A program made the translations under genes and the position numbers. Positions 39,662 through 49,976 of a stretch of 64,000 bases of DNA are shown here, one piece after another; position 1 is the first letter of the stretch; every line of letters begins with the position of its first letter. The notes beneath the pieces were generated by a model. That model ran no database searches, was not told the origin of the DNA, and was given only the letters and a program-made list of their open reading frames with translations. Origin of the DNA: VRUE01 sp035605695. Lineage in GTDB: Bacteria; Actinomycetota; Thermoleophilia; Solirubrobacterales; 70-9. The DNA lies in contig DATNGZ010000040.1 in NCBI GenBank assembly GCA_035605695.1, positions 1 through 64,000 of the forward strand, in the 5' to 3' direction.

Positions 39662-40771
39662 ATGGCAGCGACCACCGACGCCGTCCTCGCTTTTCTCGTA
39701 GCGGCCGCGATTGCCTGGCTGCTGGTTCCCTACGCCGAGCGACTCGCCTTCCGGATCGGCGCGATCGACCAGCCCAAGGAGCGCGGCCTGCACGACAAGC
39801 CGATGCCGCGGCTCTCCGGCCTGGCGATCTTCGTCGGGATCGAGGTGGCGGGATGGATCTGGCTCCCGGGCGACGGCGAAAGTCACGCGATCCTGCTCGG
39901 CGCCGCGGCGATCGCCGCAGTTGGCGTCGTCGACGACGTCTGGGAAATCCCGGCGCTGCCGAAGCTACTCGGCCAAGTTGGGGCGGCGCTGATCCCGGTC
40001 CTCGCCGGCGTCCGCGTCGACAACCTGACCCTGCCCTTCGTCGGCGGCTTCGAGCTCGGCTGGCTCGCCTATCCACTGACCGTGATTGGGATCGTCGCCG
40101 TCGTCAACGTGATCAACTTCATCGACGGCGTCGACGGCCTCGCCGCCGGCGTCTGCACAATCGCCGCGATCGCCCTGGCGGTGGTCGCCCTCTCGCTGGA
40201 TCGCAATGCCGCCGGCGTATTGGCGGCGCTGACCGCCGGCGGCGCGCTCGGCTTCCTCCGCCACGGCTTCCCGCCCGCCTCGAGCTTCATGGGCGACACC
40301 GGCTCCAACCTGCTCGGCTACCTGCTCGCCGTCGCCTCGGTCCAAGGAGCGCTGAAGACCAATGCCGTCGTTGCCCTTGCCTTCCCCTTGGTGATCCTCG
40401 CGGTACCGATCCTCGACACCGGCTTCGTCGTCGCCAAGCGGCTCAAGTACCGCCAGCCGATCTACCAGGCTGACAGCTGGCACTTCCATCACCGCATGGC
40501 CAACATCGGCTTCTCGCAGCGCCGCACGCTCGCCTATCTCTACGGCTGGACGCTGGCGCTCGCCGGGCTGGCCCTGGCCCTGCGCTTCGTCCCCTACAGC
40601 GACGACCACGGCCACTTCAACGTGCTCTGGACTGCGGTGATCGTCGCTTTCGGCCTAGTCGCGCTGGCCTCCAGCGTCTACCTGATCTACGTACTGGAGA
40701 TCCTCAAGCTGCGGCGCGGCCGGCTCAACCCCGAAACCGGCGAAATCGAAGCGATCGAACTCGAGGAATAA
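39662..40771 (+). CDS. undecaprenyl-phosphate GlcNAc-1-phosphate transferase (MraY/WecA family)
   Basis: 369 residues, about ten transmembrane helices. Catalytic motifs of the polyprenyl-phosphate HexNAc-1-P transferases are in order: GVVDDVW (DD pair), NVINFIDGVDGLAAG, SFMGDTGSNLLGYLL and the HIH-type WHFHHRM that selects UDP-GlcNAc-type donors in WecA/Rfe rather than the MraY muramyl substrate. It starts a lipid-linked glycan (teichoic, arabinogalactan-like or capsule) at the cytosolic face. The C-terminus after the last helix is acidic. It precedes the atp operon by 132 bp. Confidence 0.94.
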   Translation: MAATTDAVLAFLVAAAIAWLLVPYAERLAFRIGAIDQPKERGLHDKPMPRLSGLAIFVGIEVAGWIWLPGDGESHAILLGAAAIAAVGVVDDVWEIPALPKLLGQVGAALIPVLAGVRVDNLTLPFVGGFELGWLAYPLTVIGIVAVVNVINFIDGVDGLAAGVCTIAAIALAVVALSLDRNAAGVLAALTAGGALGFLRHGFPPASSFMGDTGSNLLGYLLAVASVQGALKTNAVVALAFPLVILAVPILDTGFVVAKRLKYRQPIYQADSWHFHHRMANIGFSQRRTLAYLYGWTLALAGLALALRFVPYSDDHGHFNVLWTAVIVAFGLVALASSVYLIYVLEILKLRRGRLNPETGEIEAIELEE

Positions 40772-40859
40772 TCTCCCGCAAGTAGCGATATGAGTTAGTA
40801 ACAGGTTGTAACAAGCCTCACGAACTGGCTCTAGAAAGCGGATCGTCGGCCCTTTCGGA

Positions 40860-40900
40860 TATAGTCGCCAGTCCGCCCGCCCTTTCACAGACGGGCGAAT
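40860..40900 (+). promoter_or_regulatory. atp operon promoter and leader hairpin
   Basis: TATAGT (40860-40865) is a good -10. The leader has CGCCCG (40874-40879) pairing with CGGGCG (40892-40897), followed by AATTTT just before ATG 40904, so the hairpin may attenuate. Upstream, GTAACA is repeated at 40798 and 40808, one helical turn apart. Confidence 0.5.
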
Positions 40901-40903
40901 TTT

Positions 40904-41278
40904 ATGTCTCCTCCCAAGTACGTCGACCTACTGGTCCTTGCCGCTGCACTCGCCGTTTTTCTGCTCGGCGGGCTGCCCATGCTCGGATACGCCGTGGGAG
41001 CGGCTGCATGGTTGACCCAGCGTGGGATCCAGACTCTCGCCACTCGCCGCGCCAACGCTGAACTTGCCGCGGGCAACCGCCAGAAAGCGATGGGGATAGT
41101 CGCCGCGACGACGCTCGGCCGGGTCTGGCTGATGGCGACGGTGGTGCTACTCGTCGGCCTCTCCGATCGCGAAGCCGGACTAGCTTCGGCGGTCCTCGTC
41201 CTCGTCCTCTTCACCGTCTCTTTCGCCGCCCAAGGCATCGCCCACCTCTTCAGCGAACCGGAGGTCGGCAAAGCATGA
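40904..41278 (+). CDS. AtpI-like membrane protein of the ATP synthase operon
   Basis: 124 residues with four hydrophobic segments (~8-20, ~23-35, ~60-85, ~90-112). It has little recognisable sequence but the position (first gene, 4-nt overlap with atpB) and helix pattern are those of AtpI/UncI, which helps assemble the c-ring or import magnesium. The NAELAAGNRQKAMGIVAATTLGRVW stretch links helices 2 and 3 and resembles actinobacterial hypothetical proteins preceding atpB. Confidence is in the context, not the sequence. Confidence 0.65.
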   Translation: MSPPKYVDLLVLAAALAVFLLGGLPMLGYAVGAAAWLTQRGIQTLATRRANAELAAGNRQKAMGIVAATTLGRVWLMATVVLLVGLSDREAGLASAVLVLVLFTVSFAAQGIAHLFSEPEVGKA

Positions 41279-42183
41279 CGACGCGCTCCAAGGTGTTGAT
41301 CGGGCTCGGCGTCTATTTCGGGATCGCGATCCTGATGCTGCTGATCTTCGGCAGCTCCGGCAAACTCGAATCCTTCCAGCCGCAGAACGAGTTCAAGCTC
41401 GAACCGTGGATCTCGATCCACCTCGGCAGCCTTGACCTCAGCATCAACAAGGCGGTGCTCTATCTGGGCTTGGCGAGTGCTCTGACGATTTTCACGATGG
41501 TCTGGATTTCACGCCGGATGGCGCAGAAACCGAACCGGGTGCAGACCGCGATCGAGGTCGCCTTCGACCTGACCAAGAACAACATCACCGGCGGTAACCT
41601 CGACGGCGCCACCGCGGTGCGCTGGTTCCCCTTCCTCGCCGCCCTCTTCTTCTGGATCTGGTTCTCGAACATGATCGGCTTCATCCCGCTGCCGACCAAC
41701 ACCGAGCACGAGGTCAGCATCTTCGGGCTGGAAATCCCGGCCTTCGCGCTCTACGCCGCGACCGCCAACATCTCGATCCCGCTGGTGCTGACCCTGGTCG
41801 TCTGGGTCTCCTACCACGTCGAAGGGATCCGCTCCAAGGGCTTCATTCCTTACTTCGCCAGCTGGCTGCCCCCGGGGCTGGAGGAGATGAACCCGATCGG
41901 CAAGGGGGCGATTTTCATCATCGAGGTGATCTCGCACTTCGTGCGGCTGATCTCGCTCTCAGTGCGTCTCTTCGCCAATATCCTCGCCGGCCACCTGCTG
42001 CTGCTCTTCATGGGTGGCGGGCTGGCCGTCCTGCTCGGCATCGCTGCCCTCGGGGCACTGACGTTCCCGATGGCCTTTGCGTTTTTCATCTTCGAGGTGG
42101 GTCTTGTAGCGACGCTTCAGGCGTTTATCTTCTCGACCCTCACCGCGATCTACATCGGCGGAGCCACCTCCGCAAGTCACTAG
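41275..42183 (+). CDS. atpB: F0F1 ATP synthase subunit a
   Basis: 302 residues. ISLSVRLFANILAGHLLLLF carries the essential arginine (SVRLFAN) of the proton half-channels, and FFWIWFSNMIGFIPLPTNT plus LVATLQAFIFSTLTAIYIGGA are the other conserved helices. Longer N-terminus (~75 residues before helix 1) than E. coli, as in many actinobacteria. Together with the c-ring it forms the proton path. Overlaps the AtpI-like gene by 4 nt; atpE starts 19 nt downstream after AAAGGAG. Confidence 0.96.
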   Translation: MTTRSKVLIGLGVYFGIAILMLLIFGSSGKLESFQPQNEFKLEPWISIHLGSLDLSINKAVLYLGLASALTIFTMVWISRRMAQKPNRVQTAIEVAFDLTKNNITGGNLDGATAVRWFPFLAALFFWIWFSNMIGFIPLPTNTEHEVSIFGLEIPAFALYAATANISIPLVLTLVVWVSYHVEGIRSKGFIPYFASWLPPGLEEMNPIGKGAIFIIEVISHFVRLISLSVRLFANILAGHLLLLFMGGGLAVLLGIAALGALTFPMAFAFFIFEVGLVATLQAFIFSTLTAIYIGGATSASH

Positions 42184-42202
42184 AAAAGGAGCGCTGTTTC
42201 AA

Positions 42203-42469
42203 ATGGATCTGTCCCCTGTAGCCGCCGCGATCTCCGACGAAGGGATCGAATCGGCCGGTAAGGCGATCGCCCTCGGCGTCGGTGCCGGCCTTGGTTCGAT
42301 CGGCGCCGGTATCGGTATTGGCTTCATCTTCGGCAAGGAGATCGAGTCGGTCGCCCGCCAGCCCGAGATGAAAGACGAGCTGCAGAGCATCCGCTGGCTC
42401 GGCTTCGCCCTTACCGAGGCCGTCGCCTTCTACACCTTCATCTTCGGCCTTATCGCCTTCTTCCTCTAG
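42203..42469 (+). CDS. atpE: F0F1 ATP synthase subunit c
   Basis: 88 residues, two transmembrane helices joined by the polar loop ARQPEM (Arg-Gln-Pro). Helix 1 has a glycine repeat (GAGLGSIGAGIGIG) for tight packing of the ring; helix 2 carries the ion-binding Glu72 in ALTEAVAFY. The residues needed for sodium binding (Gln in helix 1, Ser after Glu) are missing, so the ring should be proton-driven. AAAGGAG lies 12 nt upstream of ATG. The N-terminus has a ~15-residue extension. Confidence 0.97.
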   Translation: MDLSPVAAAISDEGIESAGKAIALGVGAGLGSIGAGIGIGFIFGKEIESVARQPEMKDELQSIRWLGFALTEAVAFYTFIFGLIAFFL

Positions 42470-42478
42470 GTCGATCGC

Positions 42479-43069
42479 GTGGAGCTCTTTGGCCACATAG
42501 CCGGTTTGATTCCGCTCGCCGCCGAGGAGGCGTCTGAAGAAGGCGGCAGCTTCCTGGTCTCACCGGGCCTCGGCCTGATGATCTGGACGCTGGTTCTCTT
42601 CCTCTTCACGATGTGGGTGCTGAGCAAGGTCGCCTTCCCGAAGATCCAGGAGGCGCTCGACAAGCGAGCCAAAACGATCAGCGAGTCGATCGAGGCGGCG
42701 GAACGTCAGCGCAAAGAGTCCGATGAGCTGCTCGCCGAGTACCGCGAGCGCCTCACCGAGGCCCGCGAGCAGGCCGACGACATCATGGCCCGCGCTCGCA
42801 AAGCGGCCGAGACAGCGGAATCTGAGGCGAAAACGGAAGGCAACGCGAAGCGGGAGGAGCTGGTTGCGGCCGCCACCCGCGACATCGAAGCCGAGACGCG
42901 GCGCTCGTTGCAGCAGATCCGCAAGGAGGTCGCCGACCTCACCGTGCTGGCGACCGAGAAGGTTACCCGCAAGTCGCTCAACGAGGACGATCAGCGCCGC
43001 CTGGTCGAGGAGGCGCTGAGCGAGGTTGACTTCTCTGCCCTATCGGGAGCGGAGGAGTCGAGGAACTGA
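42479..43069 (+). CDS. atpF: F0F1 ATP synthase subunit b
   Basis: 196 residues, GTG start. An N-terminal helix (SPGLGLMIWTLVLFLFTMWVLS, ~28-48) anchors the protein and a long charged coiled coil follows (KRAKTISESIEAAERQRKES and ARKAAETAESEAKTE), forming the peripheral stalk that holds F1 to subunit a. GLMIWTLVLFL is the conserved membrane signature. The last base of the stop is the first base of atpH (TGATG). Only one b gene is present, so the stalk is a homodimer. Confidence 0.95.
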   Translation: MELFGHIAGLIPLAAEEASEEGGSFLVSPGLGLMIWTLVLFLFTMWVLSKVAFPKIQEALDKRAKTISESIEAAERQRKESDELLAEYRERLTEAREQADDIMARARKAAETAESEAKTEGNAKREELVAAATRDIEAETRRSLQQIRKEVADLTVLATEKVTRKSLNEDDQRRLVEEALSEVDFSALSGAEESRN

Positions 43070-43602
43070 TGGCGGAGGCAGCTCGCGTATACGCCGAGGC
43101 CCTCTTCGATGTGGCCAAGGAGAAGGGCAAGCTCGACGCGATCCGCGACGAGCTGGCCCAGTTCGCCGATGCGCTCGACGGCGATCACGAGCTGCAGGTC
43201 TTCTTCTTCAGCCCCTACTTCTCCACGGCGGAGAAGGTCGCGGGACTGAAGCGCGCCGTCAGTGACGCTGACGCGGAGCTGCTCAACTTCCTCGAGCTGC
43301 TGATCGAGAAGGGGCGGATGCAGGAGGTATTTCGCATCCGCCGCCAGCTCGATGAGCTTTGGAAGCAGGAGAACCGGCGCATCGACGTGACGGTGACCAG
43401 CGCGGTCGAGCTTGACCGCGCTGTGGTGGAGAAAGTCGGCGAGGAGATCGAGCGCCAGACCGGCCAGAAAGTAGAGCTGGCCAGCCGCGTCGACGACGAG
43501 ATCATCGGCGGCATCGTCCTGCAGGTCGGCAACATGGTCCTCGACGCGAGCATCCGCAGTCGCTTGGACAAACTTCGAAAAAGCGTCGCCCAAGCGGCGT
43601 AA
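43069..43602 (+). CDS. atpH: F0F1 ATP synthase subunit delta
   Basis: 177 residues. ARVYAEALFDVAKEKGKLDAIRDELAQFADAL is the N-terminal helical domain that binds the alpha subunits, and RIDVTVTSAVELDRAVVEKVGEEIERQTGQKVELASRVDDEIIGGIVLQVGNMVLDASIRSRLDKL is the conserved C-terminal part that contacts subunit b. It completes the peripheral stalk. Standard length, not fused to subunit b as in mycobacteria, a useful phylogenetic point. ATG start overlaps atpF by one base. Confidence 0.96.
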   Translation: MAEAARVYAEALFDVAKEKGKLDAIRDELAQFADALDGDHELQVFFFSPYFSTAEKVAGLKRAVSDADAELLNFLELLIEKGRMQEVFRIRRQLDELWKQENRRIDVTVTSAVELDRAVVEKVGEEIERQTGQKVELASRVDDEIIGGIVLQVGNMVLDASIRSRLDKLRKSVAQAA

Positions 43603-43617
43603 GGAGGCAGAACCGCA

Positions 43618-45255
<1,638 letters not shown>

Positions 45256-45271
45256 CGTCCGGGTTTCCGTC

Positions 45272-46192
45272 ATGGCCTCTCAGAAGGACGTCAAGAATCG
45301 CATCGCGTCGATCAAGAACATCAACAAGATCACGCGGGCGATGGAGATGGTCGCCGCGGCGCGCCTGCGCCGGGCCGAACAGCGGATCGAGCAGATGCGC
45401 CCCTACGCGCAGTCGATGCGCAAGCTCACCCGCCGCGCCGCCGAGCAAGCGGGAGGGCTGCCGCGGGTGCCGGTGCTGGAAGAGCGCGAGAACGAGAAGC
45501 GCGTCGGAGTCGTCCTGATCACCGGCGACCGCGGCCTCGCCGGTGCCTTCAACACCAACATCATTCGCGACGGCATGCGGCTCAAGGGCGAGCTGCGCGA
45601 GCAGGGCAAGGAGGCCGTCTTCTCCGCCGTCGGCCGCAAGGGCGTCGGCGCGCTCACCTTCCGCAAAGAGGACCCCCGCACTTCCTACGTCGGCTTCACC
45701 GACCGTCCCGGCTTCGCCAACGCGCGCGAGATCGGCGAGGAGCTGACCGCTCGCTACGTCGACGAGGAACTCGACCGGGTCGAGCTCGTCTACAACCGCT
45801 ACGTCTCGCCGCTGACCCAGCACGTCTGGCGGCAGACGCTGCTGCCGCTGCAGCAGGCCGACGTGATCGGCGAGGGCGTCGGCGAGGAGGAAGAGGAGGG
45901 CGAGGAAAGCGAGATCGAGAAGGCGCACAGCCACTCGGCCTGGGAATACGAGCCCGAGGCCGAGGATCTGCTGGGCCAGCTGATCCCGGAGTACGTGAAT
46001 ATTTCGGTTTACAGGGCGCTGCTGGAGTCGGCCGCTTCCGAGCTGGGAGCGCGGATGACGGCAATGCGCAGTGCCGCTGAGAACGCGGAGGAAATGATGG
46101 ATTCGCTGACGCTGGAGATGAACCGGGCCAGGCAGGCCGAGATCACCCAGGAGATCCTCGAGGTTGTCGCCGGCGCCGAGGCGCTCGGGTAA
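45272..46192 (+). CDS. atpG: F0F1 ATP synthase subunit gamma with acidic insertion
   Basis: 306 residues from ATG 45272. KNRIASIKNINKITRAMEMVAAARLRRAEQ is the N-terminal rotor helix, VLITGDRGLAGAFNTNI the central fold, and SELGARMTAMRSAAENAEEMMDSLTLEMNRARQAEITQEILEVVAGAEAL the C-terminal helix. Residues ~198-222 include a run of glutamates (GEEEEEGEESEIEKAHSHS) not found in typical gamma subunits (~287 residues). It lies in the globular part where regulatory loops occur in mycobacterial and chloroplast gamma, so a role in controlling rotation or hydrolysis is possible. Confidence 0.95.
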   Translation: MASQKDVKNRIASIKNINKITRAMEMVAAARLRRAEQRIEQMRPYAQSMRKLTRRAAEQAGGLPRVPVLEERENEKRVGVVLITGDRGLAGAFNTNIIRDGMRLKGELREQGKEAVFSAVGRKGVGALTFRKEDPRTSYVGFTDRPGFANAREIGEELTARYVDEELDRVELVYNRYVSPLTQHVWRQTLLPLQQADVIGEGVGEEEEEGEESEIEKAHSHSAWEYEPEAEDLLGQLIPEYVNISVYRALLESAASELGARMTAMRSAAENAEEMMDSLTLEMNRARQAEITQEILEVVAGAEALG

Positions 46193-46217
46193 GACTGCGA
46201 AACAAGAAAAGGAACCA

Positions 46218-47645
46218 ATGGCTGAGAGCAACGGAGCAAACGTAGGACGCGTCGAGCAGGTCACCGGCGTGGTCGTCGACGCGGTATTCCCCGAGAAGCT
46301 GCCCGAGATCTACTCGGCGGTGAAGATCGAGATGGCCGGCGACGAGGACCGCGAGGCGACCGAGCTGGTCTGCGAGGTGCAGCAGCACCTCGGCGACAAC
46401 CGGGTGCGCACGGTGGCGATGGACGCCACCGACGGCCTGCAGCGCGGCGACAAGGTGATCGACACCGGCGGCCCGATCACGGTTCCGGTCGGCGACGCGA
46501 CCCTGGGCCGGATCTTCAACCTGCTCGGTGAGCCGATCGACCTCGGTGAGCCGGTGCAGACCGAGGAGCGCTGGCCGATCCATCGTCCTGCGCCCGAAGC
46601 CTCCGACCTCGCTCCGACCCAGGAGATCCTCGAGACCGGGATCAAGGTAATCGACCTGCTCGCGCCCTACGCCAAGGGCGGCAAGGTCGGCCTCTTCGGC
46701 GGTGCCGGCGTCGGCAAGACCGTCCTGATCCAGGAGCTGATCCGCTCGATCGGTGAAGAGCACGAAGGCCTCTCTGCCTTCTGCGGCGTCGGCGAGCGCT
46801 CGCGCGAGGGCAACGACCTCTGGCTCGAGATGAAGGAGTCCGGCGTCATCGACAAGACGATGCTGGTCTTCGGCCAGATGAACGAGCCCCCGGGCGCCCG
46901 CCTGCGCGTCGCGCTCTCCGGGCTGACGATGGCCGAATACTTCCGCGAGCAGGGCGGCCAGGACGTGCTGCTCTTCATCGACAACATCTTCCGCTTCGTC
47001 CAGGCGGGCTCCGAGGTCTCGGCCCTGCTCGGCCGCATGCCCTCGGCGGTCGGCTACCAGCCGACGCTGGAGACCGAGATGGGGGAACTGCAGGAGCGGA
47101 TCACCTCGACCGAGCGCGGCTCGGTCACCTCGGTGCAGGCGATCTACGTCCCCGCCGACGACCTCACCGACCCGGCCCCGGCCTCGGTTTTCGCCCACCT
47201 CAACGCGACCACGACCCTGTCGCGGGCGATCTCGGAGAAGGGGATCTACCCGGCGGTCGATCCGCTCGACTCGACCTCGACGATCCTCAAGCCCGACGTC
47301 GTCGGCGACGAGCACTACCGCACGGCGACCGAGGTCCAGGAGGTGCTGCAGCGCTACAAGGAGCTGCAGGACATCATCGCCATCCTCGGCATCGACGAGC
47401 TCTCCGACGAGGACAGGCAGACGGTCACCCGCGCCCGCAAGATCGAGCGCTTCCTCTCGCAGCCGTTCTTCGTCGCCGAGCAGTTCACCGGTCGCAGCGG
47501 CGAGTACGTGCCGGTGGGGGAGACGGTGCGCGGCTTCCGCGAGATCCTCGACGGTGAGCACGACGACCTCTCCGAGGGCGCCTTCTACATGAAGGGCGGC
47601 ATCGATCAGGTCACCGCCGACGCCGGAGCGGCCGCGGCCGCGTAG
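46218..47645 (+). CDS. atpD: F0F1 ATP synthase subunit beta
   Basis: 475 residues from ATG 46218 with AAAGGAA upstream. P-loop GGAGVGKTVLI, catalytic Glu region GVGERSREGNDLW, ALSGLTMAEYFREQGGQDVLLFIDNIFRF with the DELSEED counterpart DELSDED (LGIDELSDEDRQTV). This is the catalytic subunit. The N-terminus is slightly extended (MAESNGANVG). All nucleotide-site residues are present. Standard gene order alpha-gamma-beta-epsilon is kept. Confidence 0.97.
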   Translation: MAESNGANVGRVEQVTGVVVDAVFPEKLPEIYSAVKIEMAGDEDREATELVCEVQQHLGDNRVRTVAMDATDGLQRGDKVIDTGGPITVPVGDATLGRIFNLLGEPIDLGEPVQTEERWPIHRPAPEASDLAPTQEILETGIKVIDLLAPYAKGGKVGLFGGAGVGKTVLIQELIRSIGEEHEGLSAFCGVGERSREGNDLWLEMKESGVIDKTMLVFGQMNEPPGARLRVALSGLTMAEYFREQGGQDVLLFIDNIFRFVQAGSEVSALLGRMPSAVGYQPTLETEMGELQERITSTERGSVTSVQAIYVPADDLTDPAPASVFAHLNATTTLSRAISEKGIYPAVDPLDSTSTILKPDVVGDEHYRTATEVQEVLQRYKELQDIIAILGIDELSDEDRQTVTRARKIERFLSQPFFVAEQFTGRSGEYVPVGETVRGFREILDGEHDDLSEGAFYMKGGIDQVTADAGAAAAA

Positions 47646-47653
47646 GGGAGACG

Positions 47654-48067
47654 ATGGCCGCCGAGCACATGGTCGATGTCGAAGTCCTCACCCCCGAGGG
47701 CGAGATCTTCAATGGCGAAGTGCGCCAGGTCTCGACCCGCACCGCGGTTGGCGAGCTGGGTATCCTCGCCAACCACACGCCGCTGCTGGCGTCGTTGCAA
47801 CCGACCGAGCTGCGCCTGCACATCAGCGACTCCGAGACAAAGCGCTACGCCCAGTCTCACGGCTGGCTGCAGGTCTTCGGCAACCACGCCAAGCTCCTGG
47901 TCGAGGAGGCGCTTGCGCCTGAGGATCTCGATGCCGCGGCGCTCAAAGAGCAGCTGGCCGACGCCGAGCAGCGGCTCAAAGAGTCCGAGGAAGGCAGCGG
48001 CGCCCGTGCGCGGGCGGAGAAGGACCGCGCCCGGGCTGAAGCGTTCCTCGCTATCGCACAGGGATAA
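47654..48067 (+). CDS. atpC: F0F1 ATP synthase subunit epsilon
   Basis: 137 residues. The N-terminal beta sandwich (VEVLTPEGEIFNGEVRQVSTRTAVGELGILANHTPLLASL) that binds gamma and the c-ring is clear. The C-terminal helices (LKEQLADAEQRLKESEEGSGARARAEKDRARAEAFLAIA) can extend to block rotation. ATG start after AGGGGAGACG. Last gene of the operon; a palindromic repeat (48088-48129) lies 20 bp downstream and may define the transcript end. Confidence 0.95.
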   Translation: MAAEHMVDVEVLTPEGEIFNGEVRQVSTRTAVGELGILANHTPLLASLQPTELRLHISDSETKRYAQSHGWLQVFGNHAKLLVEEALAPEDLDAAALKEQLADAEQRLKESEEGSGARARAEKDRARAEAFLAIAQG

Positions 48068-48087
48068 GCGAGCCCTCTCGACGCCTC

Positions 48088-48129
48088 GCATCCGATGTTG
48101 ACCACAGCGGGATGGGGTCAAAGTCGGAT
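48088..48129. repeat. 42-bp palindromic repeat after the atp operon
   Basis: CATCCGA (48088-48094) and TTGACC (48097-48102) pair with GGTCAA (48115-48120) and TCGGATG (48123-48129), with a 2x2 internal loop and a 12-nt terminal loop. It matches 21816-21857 inside the DMT transporter gene at 30 of 42 positions. May also act as the atp operon terminator, though no T-tract follows. Confidence 0.8.
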
Positions 48130-48156
48130 GGGCTACGCGACCGCGTCCGCCTGAGC

Positions 48157-48759
48157 TCAGGCGGTGATCGGGACGACCCCGGGCTGAGCCGCGATTCGAT
48201 CGAGCCACCCGCGCACTGCCGGGTAGGGCTCGAGGTCGAAGCCGGCTTCGGGCGCCACATGGGTGTAGGCATAGAGCGCGATGTCGGCGATCGTGAAGCG
48301 CTCGCCGACGAAGTATTCGTGCTCGCCGAGGTGGAGCTCGATCACGTCGAGCGCTGCATGGCCGGCGGTGCGCTTGGCCTCGATCTCCGCCGCGGGACGC
48401 GGGTCCTCTGAGATCGAGACCCAGAAGCGGAGGACCGCGATCGCCGACTCGTGCTTGTACTGCTCGAAGAACATCCACTGCAGCACCTGGGCGCGCTCGT
48501 ACGGATTGTCGGGCAGGTAGCGAGTGCCGTCGGCGAAGTACCAGAGGATCGCGTTCGACTCGCCGAGTGGACGACCGTCCTCGAGCACCACCGTCGGCAC
48601 GTTGAGCGAAGGGCTGAGCCCGCCAAGCACCTCGGCCCGATCCGAGCGGTCGACGACCGACTGCTCCCGTCGCTCGAACTCGACGCCAAGCAGGCAGAGG
48701 AGCAGTCGGACCTTGTAGCAATTGCCGGAGACCGGGTTGTCGTAGAGCAGGACTGTCAC
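48157..48759 (-). CDS. glutathione S-transferase family protein
   Basis: 200 residues from GTG 48759. N-terminal thioredoxin-like domain: VTVLLYDNPVSGNCYKVRLLLCLLGVEF, NVPTVVLEDGRPLGESNAILWYFADG (cis-Pro and the Glu-Ser pair that hold the glutathione gamma-glutamyl). C-terminal helical domain: LQWMFFEQYKHESAIAVLRFW and FTIADIALYAYTHVAPEAGFDL. Actinobacteria generally use mycothiol, so the thiol substrate is uncertain. An alternative start, TTG 48807, with GGAAGG close upstream, would add 16 residues. Stands alone between convergent atp and divergent M20 genes. Confidence 0.88.
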   Translation of the reverse strand: MTVLLYDNPVSGNCYKVRLLLCLLGVEFERREQSVVDRSDRAEVLGGLSPSLNVPTVVLEDGRPLGESNAILWYFADGTRYLPDNPYERAQVLQWMFFEQYKHESAIAVLRFWVSISEDPRPAAEIEAKRTAGHAALDVIELHLGEHEYFVGERFTIADIALYAYTHVAPEAGFDLEPYPAVRGWLDRIAAQPGVVPITA

Positions 48760-48881
48760 GGGCGCGATGATTCTCGCGGTCGTATCGGCGGCGATTTCGT
48801 GGTTCAAATACCTTCCGCTGCTCCCATGGGCCTTCTAAGCGAAAGACGATCGTCGGTGCCTCACTCGCAGGGGCTCAGCGG

Positions 48882-49970
48882 ATGAGCGACGAGCTCGTTG
48901 CTCTCGCCTCGCGGCTGGTTGCCTACGAGACCTCTTCGCCTGAGGCGGTGCTGGAAGCTGCCGGCTTCATCAAAGGCTGGCTCGAGGCGCGGGGGATCGA
49001 GACTTCGCACGATGAGGTGCGCGGGCTGCCGGTTTTGAAGGCTGAAGTCGGGCCGCAGGACGCTCCCACGGTGGTGCTGCATGGGCACATCGATGTCGTT
49101 CCGGGGCACGCGGGGCAGTTTGAGCCGCGGATCGATGGGGACCGGCTCTACGGGCGCGGGACCTATGACATGAAGGGAGCGATCGCGGCGATGATGCTGG
49201 CTACCGCGGCGATGGCTGACCAGGACGCGGTGCGGGTGCGGCTGGGCATCGTCGGCGACGAGGAGTCCGAGGAGGAGGCCGAGCGGGGCAGCGACCATTT
49301 GGTCGACAGCGGCTTCCTCGGCGACTTCGCGATCACCGGTGAGCCGACCGATCTGCACATCGGGGTCGAGGCCAAGGGGGTGCTGGCGCTGCGCCTGCAA
49401 GTCAGCGGCGTCGCCGCCCACGGCGCCACCCCCTGGCTCGGCGACAACGCCGTTCTCAGGGCGATTGACGTTTTCCGCAGTATCGAGTCGCTACCGTTCG
49501 CACGGCACAGCTCTGAGCTGTTCGACCGCCCCTCGATCAATCTCGGCCGGATCGTGGGTGGGGACGCGCTCAACAAGGTGCCCGACCGATGCGCCATCGA
49601 CGTCGACATCCGCTACCTGCCCGATCAGGACCCCGCTTCGATTCTGGAGCAGGTCAAGAGCGTTCCCGATGCCGAGGTCGAACCGCTCTTCGCCCGCCCG
49701 CCGGCCGTGGTCGATCGCGACTTGACCTATGTGCGGGCGCTGCGCGAGGCGACCACTGCCCACCACGACGGCGAGCCGATGAGCGTCGGTCGCGACGGCG
49801 CCTCCGACGCGGTCTCCTTCCTGCGGGTGGGCGTGCCGGCGGTCGAGTTCGGTCCAACCGGGGAAGGGCACCACGGCCCCGAGGAGTGGGTCTCGGTCTC
49901 CTCGCTGCGTATCTACCAGCAGACGCTCGACACCTTTCTGCGCTCGCTTCCCGACCGGCTCGACGCTTGA
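48882..49970 (+). CDS. M20-family metallopeptidase (ArgE/DapE-like)
   Basis: 362 residues. Zinc ligands appear in order: HGHIDVVPG, YGRGTYDMKGAIAAM, GDEESEEEAERG (general base Glu), EPTD and the C-terminal GEGHHGPEEWV. The dimerisation (lid) domain is inserted at ~165-270 (VEAKGVLALRLQVSGVAAHGATPWLGDNA). Members deacylate N-acyl amino acids such as N-acetylornithine or succinyl-diaminopimelate, or cleave dipeptides; this sequence does not settle which. ATG 48882. The LCP gene follows after 6 bp. Confidence 0.9.
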   Translation: MSDELVALASRLVAYETSSPEAVLEAAGFIKGWLEARGIETSHDEVRGLPVLKAEVGPQDAPTVVLHGHIDVVPGHAGQFEPRIDGDRLYGRGTYDMKGAIAAMMLATAAMADQDAVRVRLGIVGDEESEEEAERGSDHLVDSGFLGDFAITGEPTDLHIGVEAKGVLALRLQVSGVAAHGATPWLGDNAVLRAIDVFRSIESLPFARHSSELFDRPSINLGRIVGGDALNKVPDRCAIDVDIRYLPDQDPASILEQVKSVPDAEVEPLFARPPAVVDRDLTYVRALREATTAHHDGEPMSVGRDGASDAVSFLRVGVPAVEFGPTGEGHHGPEEWVSVSSLRIYQQTLDTFLRSLPDRLDA

Positions 49971-49976
49971 TCCATC

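Noticed and set aside
42203..42469. Possible sodium-dependent c-ring because of the glutamate carboxylate in helix 2
   Set aside because: The companion Gln in helix 1 and Ser after the Glu needed for sodium binding are absent.
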